From Heliocidaris erythrogramma (lineage: Eukaryota > Echinodermata > Echinoidea > Camarodonta > Echinometridae), in the NCBI GenBank assembly GCA_025617745.1, contig CM046857.1, positions 24,893,761-24,957,760 of the forward strand: DNA of 64,000 nt, in the 5' to 3' direction. The notes under the pieces were generated by a model. It made no database searches. It was not told the DNA's origin and was given only the letters and a program-made list of their open reading frames with translations. Positions 14,001-26,246 of the stretch are shown piece by piece. Made by a program: the position numbers and the translations under genes. Positions within the stretch are counted from its first letter, which is position 1; each line of letters opens with the position of its first letter.

Positions 14001-17000
14001 AATCATTTCTGTTTTTCTCGAAAAATAAAAAAGTTATGACATTCTAACCTGTGGCATTTACTTTCAAATGATTATTCAAAGTAATAATTGTCTTTTTTCT
14101 GCATTTTTCCGAATTAGTATAGCTAAATCGAGATATATTCGAACTAGTATGTGTTATACCATGCTATGTGCTGGACTGATGTACAACATGTACCTGACTG
14201 ATGTACATCTTAATCATTTCTGTTTTTCTCGAAAAATAAAAAAGTTATGACATTCTAACCTGTGGCATTTACTTTCAAATGATTATTCAAAGTAATAATT
14301 GTCTTTTTTCTGCATTTTTCCGAATTAGTATAGCCAAATCGAGATATATTCGAACTAGTATGTGTTATACCATGCTATGTGCTGGACTGATGTACAAGAT
14401 GTACCTGACTGATGTACATCTTATAATCATTTCTGTTTTTCTCGAAAAATAAAAAAGTTATGACATTCTAACATGTGGCATTTACTTTCAAATGATTATT
14501 CAAAGTAATAATTGTCTTTTTTTCTGCATTTTTCCGAATTAGTATGGCCCAATCGAGCTATATTCTAACGAGTATGTGTTATACCATGCTATGTGCTGGA
14601 CTGATGTACAACATGTACCTGACTGATGTACATCTTAATCATTTCTGTTTTTCTCGAAAAATAAAAAAGTTATGACATTCTAACCTGTGGCATTTACTTT
14701 CAAATGATTATTCAAAGTAATAATTGTCTTTTTTCTGCATTTTTCCGAATTAGTATAGCCAAATCGAGATATATTCGAACTAGTATGTGTTATACCATGC
14801 TATGTGCTGGACTGATGTACAACATGTACCTGACTGATGTACATCTTAATCATTTCTGTTTTTCTAGAAAAATAAAAAAGTTATGACATTCTAACCTGTG
14901 GCATTTACTTTCAAATGATTATTCAAAGTAATAATTGTCTTTTTTTCTGCATTTTTCCGAATTAGTATAGCTTAATCGAGATATATTCGAACTAGTATGC
15001 GTTATACCATGCTATGTGCTGGACTGATGTACAACATGTACCTGACTGATGTACAACATGTACCTGACTGATGTAGATCTTAATCATTTCTGTTTTTCTC
15101 GAAAAATAAAAAAGTTATGACATTCTAACCTGTGGCATTTACTTTCAAATGATTATTCAAAGTAATAATTGTCTTTTTTCTGCATTTTTTCCCGAATTAG
15201 TATAGCCAAATCGAGATATATTCGAACTAGTATGTGTTATACCATGCTATGTGCTGGACTGATGTACAACATGTACCTGACTGATGTACATCTTAATCAT
15301 TTCTGTTTTTCACGAAAAAAAAAGTTATGACATTCTAACCTGTGGCATTTACTTTCAAATGATTATTCAAAGTAATAATTGTCTTTTTTCTGCATTTTTC
15401 CGAATTAGTATGGCCCAATCGAGCTATATTCTAACGAGTATGTGTTATACCATGCTATGTGCTGGACTGATGTACATCTTAATCATTTCTGTTTTTCTCG
15501 AAAAATAAAAAAGTTATGACATTCTAACCTGTGGCATTTACTTTCAAATGATTATTCAAAGTAATAATTGTCTTTTTTCTGCATTTTTCCGAATTAGTAT
15601 AGCCAAATCGAGATATATTCGAACTAGTATGTGTTATACCATGCTATGTGCTGGACTGATGTACAACATGTACCTGACTGATGTACATCTTAATCATTTC
15701 TGTTTTTCACGAAAAATAATAAATTAATGACATTCTAACCTGTGTCATTTATTTTCAAATGATTATTCAAAGTAATAATTGTCTTTTTTTCTGCATTTTT
15801 CCGAATTAGTATAGCCAAATCGAGATATATTCGAACTAGTATGTGTTATACCATGCTATGTGCTGGACTGATGTACAACATGTACCTGACTGATGTACAT
15901 CTTAATCATTTCTGTTTTTCTCGAAAAATAAAAAAGTTATGACATTCTAACCTGTGGCATTTACTTTCAAATGATTATTCAAAGTAATAATTGTCTTTTT
16001 TCTGCATTTTTCCGAATTAGTATAGCCAAATCGAGATATATTCGAACTAGTATATGTTATACCATGCTATGTGCTGGACTGATGTACAACATGTACCTGA
16101 CTGATGTACATCTTAATCATTTCTGTTTTTCACGAAAAGTAATAAATTAATGACATTCTAACCTGTGTCATTTATTTTCAAATGATTATTCAAAGTAATA
16201 ATTGTCTTTTTTTCTGCATTTTTCCGAATTAGTATAGCCAAATCGAGATATATTCGAACTAGTATGTGTTATACCATGCTATGTGCTGGACTGATGTACA
16301 ACATGTACCTGACTGATGTACATCTTAATCATTTCTGTTTTTCTCGAAAAATAAAAAAGTTATGACATTCTAACCTGTGGCATTTACTTTCAAATGATTA
16401 TTCAAAGTAATAATTGTCTTTTTTCTGCATTTTTCCGAATTAGTATAGCCAAATCGAGATATATTCGAACTAGTATGTGTTATACCATGCTATGTGCTGG
16501 ACTGATGTACAAGATGTACCTGACTGATGTACATCTTATAATCATTTCTGTTTTTCTCGAAAAATAAAAAAGTTATGACATTCTAACCTGTGGCATTTAC
16601 TTTCAAATGATTATTCAAAGTAATAATTGTCTTTTTTTCTGCATTTTTCCGAATTAGTATGCCCAATCGAGCTATATTCTAACGAGTATGTGTTATACCA
16701 TGCTATGTGCTGGACTGATGTACAACATGTACCTGACTGATGTACATCTTAATCATTTCTGTTTTTCTCGAAAAATAAAAAAGTTATGACATTCTAACCT
16801 GTGGCATTTACTTTCAAATGATTATTCAAAGTAATAATTGTCTTTTTTCTGCATTTTTCCGAATTAGTATAGCCAAATCGAGATATATTCGAACTAGTAT
16901 GTGTTATACCATGCTATGTGCTGGACTGATGTACAACATGTACCTGACTGATGTACATCTTAATCATTTCTGTTTTTCTCGAAAAATAAAAAAGTTATGA

Positions 17001-20000
17001 CATTCTAACCTGTGGCATTTACTTTCAAATGATTATTCAAAGTAATAATTGTCTTTTTTCTGCATTTTTTTCCGAATTAGTATAGCCAAATCGAGATATA
17101 TTCGAACTAGTATGTGTTATACCATGCTATGTGCTGGACTGATGTACAACATGTACCTGACTGATGTACATCTTAATCATTTCTGTTTTTCACGAAAAAT
17201 AATAAATTAATGACATTCTAACCTGTGTCATTTATTTTCAAATGATTATTCAAAGTAATAATTGTCTTTTTTTCTGCATTTTTCCGAATTAGTATAGCCA
17301 AATCGAGATATATTCGAACTAGTATGTGTTATACCATGCTATGTGCTGGACTGATGTACAACATGTACCTGACTGATGTACATCTTAATCATTTCTGTTT
17401 TTCTCGAAAAATAAAAAAGTTATGACATTCTAACCTGTGGCATTTACTTTCAAATGATTATTCAAAGTAATAATTGTCTTTTTTCTGCATTTTTCCGAAT
17501 TAGTATAGCCAAATCGAGATATATTCGAACTAGTATATGTTATACCATGCTATGTGCTGGACTGATGTACAACATGTACCTGACTGATGTACATCTTAAT
17601 CATTTCTGTTTTTCACGAAAAATAATAAATTAATGACATTCTAACCTGTGTCATTTATTTTCAAATGATTATTCAAAGTAATAATTGTCTTTTTTTCTGC
17701 ATTTTTCCGAATTAGTATAGCCAAATCGAGATATATTCGAACTAGTATGTGTTATACCATGCTATGTGCTGGACTGATGTACAACATGTACCTGACTGAT
17801 GTACATCTTAATCATTTCTGTTTTTCTCGAAAAATAAAAAAGTTATGACATTCTAACCTGTGGCATTTACTTTCAAATGATTATTCAAAGTAATAATTGT
17901 CTTTTTTCTGCATTTTTCCGAATTAGTATAGCCAAATCGAGATATATTCGAACTAGTATGTGTTATACCATGCTATGTGCTGGACTGATGTACAAGATGT
18001 ACCTGACTGATGTACATCTTATAATCATTTCTGTTTTTCTCGAAAAATAAAAAAGTTATGACATTCTAACCTGTGGCATTTACTTTCAAATGATTATTCA
18101 AAGTAATAATTGTCTTTTTTTCTGCATTTTTCCGAATTAGTATGGCCCAATCGAGCTATATTCTAACGAGTATGTGTTATACCATGCTATGTGCTGGACT
18201 GATGTACAACATGTACCTGACTGATGTACATCTTAATCATTTCTGTTTTTCTCGAAAAATAAAAAAGTTATGACATTCTAACCTGTGGCATTTACTTTCA
18301 AATGATTATTCAAAGTAATAATTGTCTTTTTTCTGCATTTTTCCGAATTAGTATAGCTAAATCGAGATATATTCGAACTAGTATGTGTTATACCATGCTA
18401 TGTGCTGGACTGATGTACAACATGTACCTGACTGATGTACATCTTAATCATTTCTGTTTTTCTCGAAAAATAAAAAAGTTATGACATTCTAACCTGTGGC
18501 ATTTACTTTCAAATGATTATTCAAAGTAATAATTGTCTTTTTTCTGCATTTTTCCGAATTAGTATAGCCAAATCGAGATATATTCGAACTAGTATGTGTT
18601 ATACCATGCTATGTGCTGGACTGATGTACAAGATGTACCTGACTGATGTACATCTTATAATCATTTCTGTTTTTCTCGAAAAATAAAAAAGTTATGACAT
18701 TCTAACATGTGGCATTTACTTTCAAATGATTATTCAAAGTAATAATTGTCTTTTTTTCTGCATTTTTCCGAATTAGTATGGCCCAATCGAGCTATATTCT
18801 AACGAGTATGTGTTATACCATGCTATGTGCTGGACTGATGTACAACATGTACCTGACTGATGTACATCTTAATCATTTCTGTTTTTCTCGAAAAATAAAA
18901 AAGTTATGACATTCTAACCTGTGGCATTTACTTTCAAATGATTATTCAAAGTAATAATTGTCTTTTTTCTGCATTTTTCCGAATTAGTATAGCCAAATCG
19001 AGATATATTCGAACTAGTATGTGTTATACCATGCTATGTGCTGGACTGATGTACAACATGTACCTGACTGATGTACATCTTAATCATTTCTGTTTTTCTA
19101 GAAAAATAAAAAAGTTATGACATTCTAACCTGTGGCATTTACTTTCAAATGATTATTCAAAGTAATAATTGTCTTTTTTTCTGCATTTTTCCGAATTAGT
19201 ATAGCCAAATCGAGATATATTCGAACTAGTATGTGTTATACCATGCTATGTGCTGGACTGATGTACAACATGTACCTGACTGATGTACAACATGTACCTG
19301 ACTGATGTACATCTTAATCATTTCTGTTTTTCTCGAAAAATAAAAAAGTTATGACATTCTAACCTGTGGCATTTACTTTCAAATGATTATTCAAAGTAAT
19401 AATTGTCTTTTTTCTGCATTTTTTCCCGAATTAGTATAGCCAAATCGAGATATATTCGAACTAGTATGTGTTATACCATGCTATGTGCTGGACTGATGTA
19501 CAACATGTACCTGACTGATGTACATCTTAATCATTTCTGTTTTTCACGAAAAAAAAAGTTATGACATTCTAACCTGTGGCATTTACTTTCAAATGATTAT
19601 TCAAAGTAATAATTGTCTTTTTTTCTGCATTTTTCCGAATTAGTATGGCCCAATCGAGCTATATTCTAACGAGTATGTGTTATACCATGCTATGTGCTGG
19701 ACTGATGTACATCTTAATCATTTCTGTTTTTCTCGAAAAATAAAAAAGTTATGACATTCTAACCTGTGGCATTTACTTTCAAATGATTATTCAAAGTAAT
19801 AATTGTCTTTTTTTCTGCATTTTTCCGAATTAGTATAGCCAAATCGAGATATATTCGAACTAGTATGTGTTATACCATGCTATATGTGCTGGACTGATGT
19901 ACAACATGTACCTGACTGATGTACATCTTAATCATTTCTGTTTTTCTCGAAAAATAAAAAAGTTATGACATTCTAACATGTGGCATTTACTTTCAAATGA

Positions 20001-20621
20001 TTATTCAAAGTAATAATTGTCTTTTTTCTGCATTTTTCCGAATTAGTATAGCCAAATCGAGATATATTCGAACTAGTATGTGTTATACCATGCTATGTGC
20101 TGGACTGATGTACCTGACTGATGTACATCTTAATCATTTCTGTTTTTCTCGAAAAATAAAAAAGTTATGACATTCTAACATGTGGCATTTACTTTCAAAT
20201 GATTATTCAAAGTAATAATTGTCTTTTTTTCTGCATTTTTCCGAATTAGTATAGCCCAATCGAGCTATATTCTAACGAGTATGTGTTATACCATGCTATG
20301 TGCTGGACTGATGTACAACATGTACCTGACTGATGTACATCTTAATCATTTCTGTTTTTCTCGAAAAATAAAAAAGTTATGACATTCTAACCTGTGGCAT
20401 TTACTTTCAAATGATTATTCAAAGTAATAATTGTCTTTTTTCTGCATTTTTTTCCGAATTAGTATAGCCAAATCGAGATATATTCGAACTAGTATGTGTT
20501 ATACCATGCTATGTGCTGGACTGATGTACAACATGTACCTGACTGATGTACATCTTAATCATTTCTGTTTTTCACGAAAAAAAAAGTTATGACATTCTAA
20601 CCTGTGGCATTTACTTTCAAA
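11095..20621 (-). repeat. Satellite array 2, inverted relative to array 1, ~4.23-kb higher-order repeat
   Basis: About 45 monomers of ~212 bp, homologous to array 1 in reverse complement; CTGGACTGATGTAC, CTGACTGATGTACATCTT and TTCAAATGATTATTCAAA are shared. Identical monomer variants recur at 4234-bp spacing (12584/16818, 14068/18302, 14704/18938), including rare ones such as a shortened poly-A after TTTCACG near 15315 and 19550. This is a higher-order unit of about 20 monomers. A 1484-bp (7-monomer) sub-pattern is also visible. The first monomer (about 11096-11180) still resembles array 1. Open frames of 60 codons that repeat here come only from the monomer. Confidence 0.96.
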
Positions 20622-21377
20622 TGTTTGCCGCAGTGTGATTTTTCATTTGAGGAACATATCTAGGATTCGTAAATTTATTGATCAAACTACTTGTCATCAT
20701 GCTGTAAGGTCACTTATTCTTTCCAGACTAGACTATTGTAATGGGCTTCTTTCCTCTATACCAAAGTCTCATGTAAACCGTCTACAGCGTCTGCAGAATT
20801 GGGCTGCACGTCTTGTTTTTGAGGTTGGCAGAAGTCATTCTTCCCAACCTTTACTTCGTTCCCTTCACTGGCTGCCCATTCAAAAACGTATCAACTTCAA
20901 ATTACTTCTTTATGTTTATAAATCTATCAATAACCAGGCTCCAGGGTACATATCTGAATGCTTAACTGTATATACACCTAGTAGAAATCTCAGATCCTCA
21001 AATCACAACCTTCAGCTCAGCTACCCAATGACCCGAAATTTGTCAGGTGATAGGACTTTCACAGTTACTGCATCTAGGCTATGGAATAATCTCCCCTTGA
21101 CCATTAGACAGTCAGCATCCATAAAGACCTTTAAAAAAGCTGTGAAATCATATTTATTTTAAATCCGCTATCAAACTTTGTAACAGGTACATTCATTACA
21201 TTTTGTCTCCATAAAACCACCTGGTAGTTCCCACATGGACGATTGAAGAGTTTTCTGATTTGTGTTTATATAAAAATTATAATGTGTTCTATAATTTAAA
21301 TATTTTGTAAACGCTCCGAGCCTTATGGGAAGGGCGTACTAAATGCTTATTGTATTGTATTGTATTGTATTGTATTG
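20622..21377 (+). pseudogene. 5'-truncated L2-like LINE inserted in the satellite
   Basis: A 175-codon frame (20635-21162) is the C-terminal part of an L2/CR1-type reverse transcriptase. It begins IFHLRNISRIRKFIDQ and has LILSRLDYCNGLLSS, LHWLPIQKRI and ASRLWNNLPLTIR. A 3' UTR follows and ends in (TATTG)n. The endonuclease and most of the polymerase are missing, so it cannot move by itself. A copy at 48907-49945 is nearly identical. The frame is open to its natural stop, which points to recent insertion. Satellite sequence continues on the right, and part of a monomer was lost at the junction. Confidence 0.85.
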
Positions 21378-21485
21378 AGCTAGTATGTGTTATACCTTGC
21401 AATGTACTGGACTGATGTACAATGGATGTACCTGACTGATGTACAACTTAATCATTTCTGTTTTTCATGAAAAATAATCAAGTTG
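21378..21485 (-). repeat. Satellite remnant beyond the LINE
   Basis: GAGCTAGTATGTGTTATACC and the TGATGTAC blocks continue the array-2 monomer on the far side of the LINE. The copy is more diverged than interior monomers. Confidence 0.8.
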
Positions 21486-21950
21486 AATGAATGAATGAAT
21501 GAATGAATGAATGAGTTCATTACTAAATCACAATGATACATACATCTTGGTAAAAATCACAATAACGTCTTGGTAAAGGGAGCTAACAAATAGCATATGC
21601 TAATCGAGGTTAGCCCCGTAAAATTGATTACATAAATCAATAGTTAGCAAATTAATTGAAATATACATCTCATATATCTTCTTTTTTTTAAATAACACAT
21701 ATCCATTATTTACAGTCAACACGATAAAAACTACTTTCGAAAAATAAACTCAAGGGCAATTTCAAGGCCTACTGCAGTGCCCATAAAATGACGTTCGGAT
21801 TATGTAATACGCGATTGTAATGTTCGCACATTTCTTAAAGGTGACAGACAGGGCTATTGAAATTGTCTTGAGTTTATTTTTCGAAAGTAGTTTTTATCGT
21901 GTTAATCAATAAAGGTAGTAATAACAGTACAACAACAACAATAACAACAA
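21486..21950. mobile_element. Insertion in an edge satellite monomer, containing a stem-loop element
   Basis: The satellite monomer breaks at a (GAAT)n tract and resumes at 21951 (TTATGACATTCTTACCTGTG). The inserted DNA includes inverted arms of ~47 bp at 21718-21765 and 21857-21903, starting AACACGATAAAAACTACTTT and separated by ~90 bp. There is no coding sequence. The stem-loop looks like a fold-back miniature element; its superfamily is unclear. Confidence 0.6.
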
Positions 21951-22000
21951 TTTATGACATTCTTACCTGTGCCATTTACTGTCTAATGATCATTGAAAAT
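21951..22000 (-). repeat. Last recognisable satellite monomer piece
   Basis: TTATGACATTC, ACCTGTGCCATTTACT and AATGATCATTGAAAAT correspond to the array-2 monomer with substitutions. This is the right limit of the satellite. Confidence 0.6.
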
Positions 22001-22837
22001 GATATACTGATACGGCTTACATTCATATACTTTTCATTTGGCAGTCGCAAAACAATTAAACCACACTGCTGTAGGCCTATATTTCAACATTTCTGGAATA
22101 AACAATTAAAAGAAAAATCTTTTACAAAAGCAAGGGGGAAAGTTGTTTCAAAATGTACTTCCGAAGAAGTTCAAGTACATTCTTTCGGGTTATACAGTAT
22201 TGTCATATCAAATTGCCCTCTGCTTCCACTTACGAAACTCAGTGATTTTTTCTCGTCTTATTCAGACTGTATACCTCTTAGAATAATTTGTTTTGGAACT
22301 TTGTCAAGTGGCGTAACAACTAGTCGTGAAAAACAGAAAAGGAACAGAAAAGCAGAAGTAAGAAAGAGAGAGAGAGAGAGGGGGGGGGGGGGGGCGGGGT
22401 GGTAGTGATAGCTAAGACCCCACACCCTCAGCCCGGAATTGATGACATTGTTCATTTGTATTTTATCTACCAATTCGGACGTTTGCCTCAAACCCAGACC
22501 CCCCCCCCCCCCCCCCCCCCTCCCCAATAATGCCAGTGCACTCTCCATGCCTGGACCCATTATAAATTATACCCATTTTGATCATCAACTTTAAAACCAA
22601 TTCCTAGTTTCGAATAAAAATGTTATTTCATTCCCGATCCACACGGGATGTGAACCCGTATTTCATCCCACCCTCTCCTCCCAAAAGAAGCCTACCTATG
22701 CCTTTCTTAGTGTTATGTAATTCATTGGCGTAATGAGCCAAAAGAACTGAGGGGGCTGTCAGAGGGACACAGGGTCCAATATACCTTTTTAAAATGAAAA
22801 TGCAATTTTGTTATATATTTGGTAGGTAATTTGATTA
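22001..22837. other. Intergenic, GA/G and C tracts
   Basis: No gene is supported. A (GA)n tract runs into ~15 G at about 22365-22395, and a run of ~20 C lies near 22500-22520. The 168-codon plus-strand frame across this region is low-complexity at its end and has no recognisable domain. Confidence 0.4.
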
Positions 22838-23117
22838 GAGGTGTCGTGGTCTAGTGGATACGTCACCGGACTGTGGCTCACATGGTTCGTGGTTCGAATC
22901 CCGCCACGGCGCTAATGTCCTTTGGCAAGACATTCATCTACATTTGCCACTCTCAACCCAGGTGAAGTAAATGGGTACCCGGTAGGAAGAAATTCCTTGA
23001 AATGCTTTAGCGCCTACTATGGCAGCTCGGCTAAAGCCGGGGTAATAATGTGATACTTTGTATTAAGCGCAGTAGAGTATATCCATATAGTGGCTGCGCT
23101 ATATAAATGGGCATATT
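22838..23117 (+). mobile_element. tRNA-derived SINE, probably MetaSINE-like
   Basis: The head is tRNA-like. An A-box region (GTGGTCTAGTGGATACG) and a perfect B-box (GTGGTTCGAATCCC) precede CCACGGCGCT, which can pair with the start. The body contains TTGGCAAGACATTC and GTAAATGGGTACCCGGTAGG, which I recall as typical of the Meta-domain shared by many animal SINEs. The end, GCTGCGCTATATAAATGGGC, resembles L2/CR1 LINE 3' ends, which would let a LINE copy it. The SINE assignment is firm; the subfamily is from memory. Confidence 0.8.
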
Positions 23118-24387
23118 ATTAGGTGGTCTGTCGGTATCGACAGATCACCTTTTAATTTTGTCAGAATTTTCTTCTTTATTTCTTCTTTTTCCTACAAATT
23201 TTTGTACCCTCCAAATCTCAAAATCGGCCGGGTCAATGTCATCGAGTTTCATGTCATGTATGAGGTCGATCATGGACATGGTCCATGAAGCTTTTGGAGG
23301 TCATCTGGTCATCGTGACGTCATCAAGACGCCATTTTGTAAATTTACAAGATCGATTATATCTTCATCATCGGTCATCAAAAATCAATTATATTCACATC
23401 ACATAAACTTCAGATGACGATTCATCAAGTCATGTCCTCACAGGTCATCTAGAGGTCAGGACGTGCGCGTACGCGCGCGTCAAAATTTAAAAATGCTCAA
23501 AATCACGTAGGATCAAGTCTGCACACGTTTCAGGTCATTTTGAGCATTTCAAAAATGTCCGTGCGTAAGTGTCCGCGCGCGCGTTTTACGCGCGCGCAAG
23601 TCGTAAATAACGTTCAAACACTGTTTTTTCGATTGATTTGCAATCCTGACACTTTTCTTCATCATTTCCATCAACTTGGAATCAATTTCAATCAATAATA
23701 AGGTCGTACGGGCGCGTCAAACTTCAAAATCCGTGCGCGCATCTATGGCGAAAATAACGTAAAAACGTGCAAAAACATGCCTCTACAAAATTAACTCTAG
23801 CTCTTTAAATAGTCCATAAATCCCCCAATTTTTTTTCATCATCAGGTAGGGTATGAATCATAGATATGATTTCATGTATCATTTGACCCTTATAAACATT
23901 ATGACGTCATCAAAATGGCACCAGAAATCCAAATTTCCATTTTTCATGTTTTGACGTCATCACATTTATGCAAATTTGGCTCTAGATTCGTAATTATTGG
24001 TCGTTTTTCGCCCAGATTTTGATATGTCATAGCTGAGGCAATTTCCTACGAAATCAGTTGCCTCCATTTTTCATTTTGATGACGTCATCACAGTGAAATT
24101 TTCAATTAAAGATGCCATGTCAGAATTTTCCCTATTTGCGTGTTATGTCTATGGAAGATGATTTTTTTTCGAATCATGAATCTACATGACATTGTTCTCT
24201 GAGCTGTATCTCAGTTGTTTTTGGTCCATTTTCTTCCAGATTTTAATATGTTGTAGCTGAGACTATAAGCTTTTATAAGTGTGGTCTCCAATTTTTGATC
24301 AGATGTCGGGATCATGCCCAATTTTTAACTACAAAATGGGATTTGAGAATCCCGTTTTTCGTTTACGTGTTATCTCTATGGGAAATA

Positions 24388-24475
24388 TTTTGGTATATTG
24401 GTTATAGCACTTGCCTCCCATTCCGGTGACCCAGGTTCGATCCCCGGTGGGTCCATTAAAAAAAAATTTTTTTTT
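24388..24475 (+). mobile_element. tRNA-like sequence with A/T tail (SINE or retro-pseudogene)
   Basis: TTGGTTATAGCAC resembles an A-box and GGTTCGATCCC is a near-perfect B-box. The 3' half of a T-arm and acceptor is present (CCCGGTGGGTCC), but the 5' side does not supply a matching acceptor stem and the anticodon stem does not pair. An A9T11 tract follows directly. This pattern fits a reverse-transcribed tRNA-derived sequence better than a working tRNA gene. Confidence 0.55.
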
Positions 24476-24849
24476 TTGCTTCGTTTTGCCTTTCATTTTA
24501 CCATCTTCTTCGACTATTATATCATATACAATCACAAACCATGTACTAAACTGCCTTATTTTGCGTGTTTTGTCTATTGGAAAGTAGTGTGCAGTAGTTT
24601 GTGTACAACCCTATGGAAATTGTGATTCCCTGTCGTGTCGTGTATTAAAGCTATTGGGTTTATCTCCCAAGTATCCTGCAATGTCAAATAGTGCTATTTG
24701 ATATCTCAAAATTGGCTTCGTCAATTATCTTCAAATTTTAGTCAGTCATCAGTCCCAATAACGTCAAGTTCCAGCAACTTTTTTAAAAATCAACTTATGG
24801 TCGTATCTTCATAACAAAATGTGATCTCTCTTTTATATTTGGCATTGGT

Positions 24850-25470
24850 TAAGGTCACTGTCATTGCAGTCATGTTCATCATCATTATCCCCATCATCAT
24901 CATTATCACCATCATGATTATCATCAACATCATTATCATCATCACTGTCATCATATTCATGATGATGTTGATGATAATGATGATTAACATCAACATCATT
25001 ATCGTCATTAATGTCATGATGATATAATGATCATCATCATGATTATCATCAACATCATTATCATCATCACTGTGATGATATTCATGATGATGATGATGAT
25101 TAACATAAAAATCATTATCATCATCACTGTCATGATGATATAATGATCATCATCATGATTATCATCAACATCATTATCATCATCACTGTCATGATATTCA
25201 TGATGATGACTATCATCAGCATCACTATCATCAATGTCATGATATTCATGATGATGCTGATGATTATCATCATCACTGTTATGATGATAATTATAATGAT
25301 CATCATCATGATTATCATCAACATCATTATCATCATCACTGTCATGATGATATTCATGATGATGATGATGATTATCATCAACTTCATTATCATCACCACT
25401 GTCATGATGATATAATGATGATGGTGATGATATAATATCATCACCGTCATGATCATTACTTTCATGCGTG
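24850..25470. repeat. CAT/ATG minisatellite with alternating strand sense
   Basis: About 600 bp of ATC/ATG triplets, in a loose ~60-bp unit containing ATCATCAACATCATTATC and then GTCATGATGATATAATGATC. Because CAT runs alternate with ATG runs, the tract is full of inverted repeats and could fold on itself. The long Ile/Met reading frames on both strands are a consequence of the triplets. Confidence 0.9.
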
Positions 25471-25635
25471 ACAATCTTGACTTCCTATCTTCAGTTTATA
25501 GTATTTCCCCATTATTATGATCATCCTGATTACAATCATGATCATACCAATTGAAAGACAGACCACCTAATTCGTCCTCATGACGAATTAAATTCTAGTT
25601 ATTATTATTATTATTCCCTTTTTTCTTTTGTTCTT

Positions 25636-25692
25636 TCTTGGGGGGGGGGGGCGGGGTGCTGCAGCGCCCCAAGCCCCCCCCCCCCCCCCAAC
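25636..25692. repeat. G-run/C-run hairpin
   Basis: About 11 G, then CGGGGTGCTGCAGCGCCCC, then about 16 C: a nearly continuous GC hairpin able to form either a stem or G-quadruplex/i-motif structures. It lies just outside the 2.45-kb element. Confidence 0.7.
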
Positions 25693-25699
25693 CAGTATG

Positions 25700-26246
25700 C
25701 CAGTGATGTAATTCATGTTACACGACACTCTTGAATGAATAAGGTAGCGCAGTCATAGTTACGTACGTGTACGACTGGCATAACCGCACTATTATTAGTT
25801 CTAGGCTCCTTCAAATTGGCAACGTTTCTAGATTGACTCTAGGATCGCTTGGGCTAACTTCAGGTTCCGGACTGATGTAGAATTAGCCACGACCGATGGA
25901 AAAGCTGCACGATCGATACAGTGATAAACAGCGCCGGTCACAGAACTCCTAAAGACGAGTTCTGTGGTGCTGGTACGCGGTGCGAAGTAAAGTTCTCGAG
26001 ACATTCTATCAACTTGTATTAAATTTGTATTAAAATTGAGAGAGTCTGTATTTCTTGTCTTGGCATGTTATGATTTAGCTTAGCATAGTGAACATTCATT
26101 CATAATGAGTGAAAAGAATAAGTTAAGTCACATGGATTCCCGAACATTATAGAATCCTGAATTGCATCGTTAAATCAAATCACTTATAAGGGGATAACAT
26201 AAATGAAATAGCCTGTCATCCCTGCATGTTTAAACAATTAGCCCTA
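25700..26246. other. Intergenic, one short perfect stem-loop
   Basis: No gene recognised. CACAGAACTC and GAGTTCTGTG at about 25937-25965 form a 10-bp stem with an 8-nt loop; no known RNA family is identified. Confidence 0.4.

Larger units (their letters stand above)
23118..25571. mobile_element. 2.45-kb element with short terminal inverted repeats, no transposase
   Basis: ATTAGGTGGTCTGTC at 23118 and its exact complement ending at 25571 (GACAGACCACCTAAT) bracket DNA without an open gene. The interior has several TGACGTCA palindromes (for example near 23315, 23903, 23952 and 24081), stretches rich in GCGCG, a tRNA-like insertion and a long trinucleotide minisatellite. The target duplication is not clear, so the superfamily is open. 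It begins exactly where the SINE ends. Confidence 0.5.

Noticed and set aside
12373-19120. Repeated 60-codon open frames starting MIIQSNN
   Set aside because: They come from the satellite monomer itself, recur with every similar monomer and have no promoter or domain. They are not genes.
1-20621. CRISPR-like array of repeats
   Set aside because: Units are ~212 bp with no unique spacers, and the DNA is eukaryotic. It is a satellite.
24388-24460. Working tRNA gene
   Set aside because: The acceptor and anticodon stems do not pair, and an A/T tail follows. More likely a SINE or retro-pseudogene.
24790-25474. Long Ile/Met-rich frames on both strands
   Set aside because: Direct result of the CAT/ATG triplet tract.
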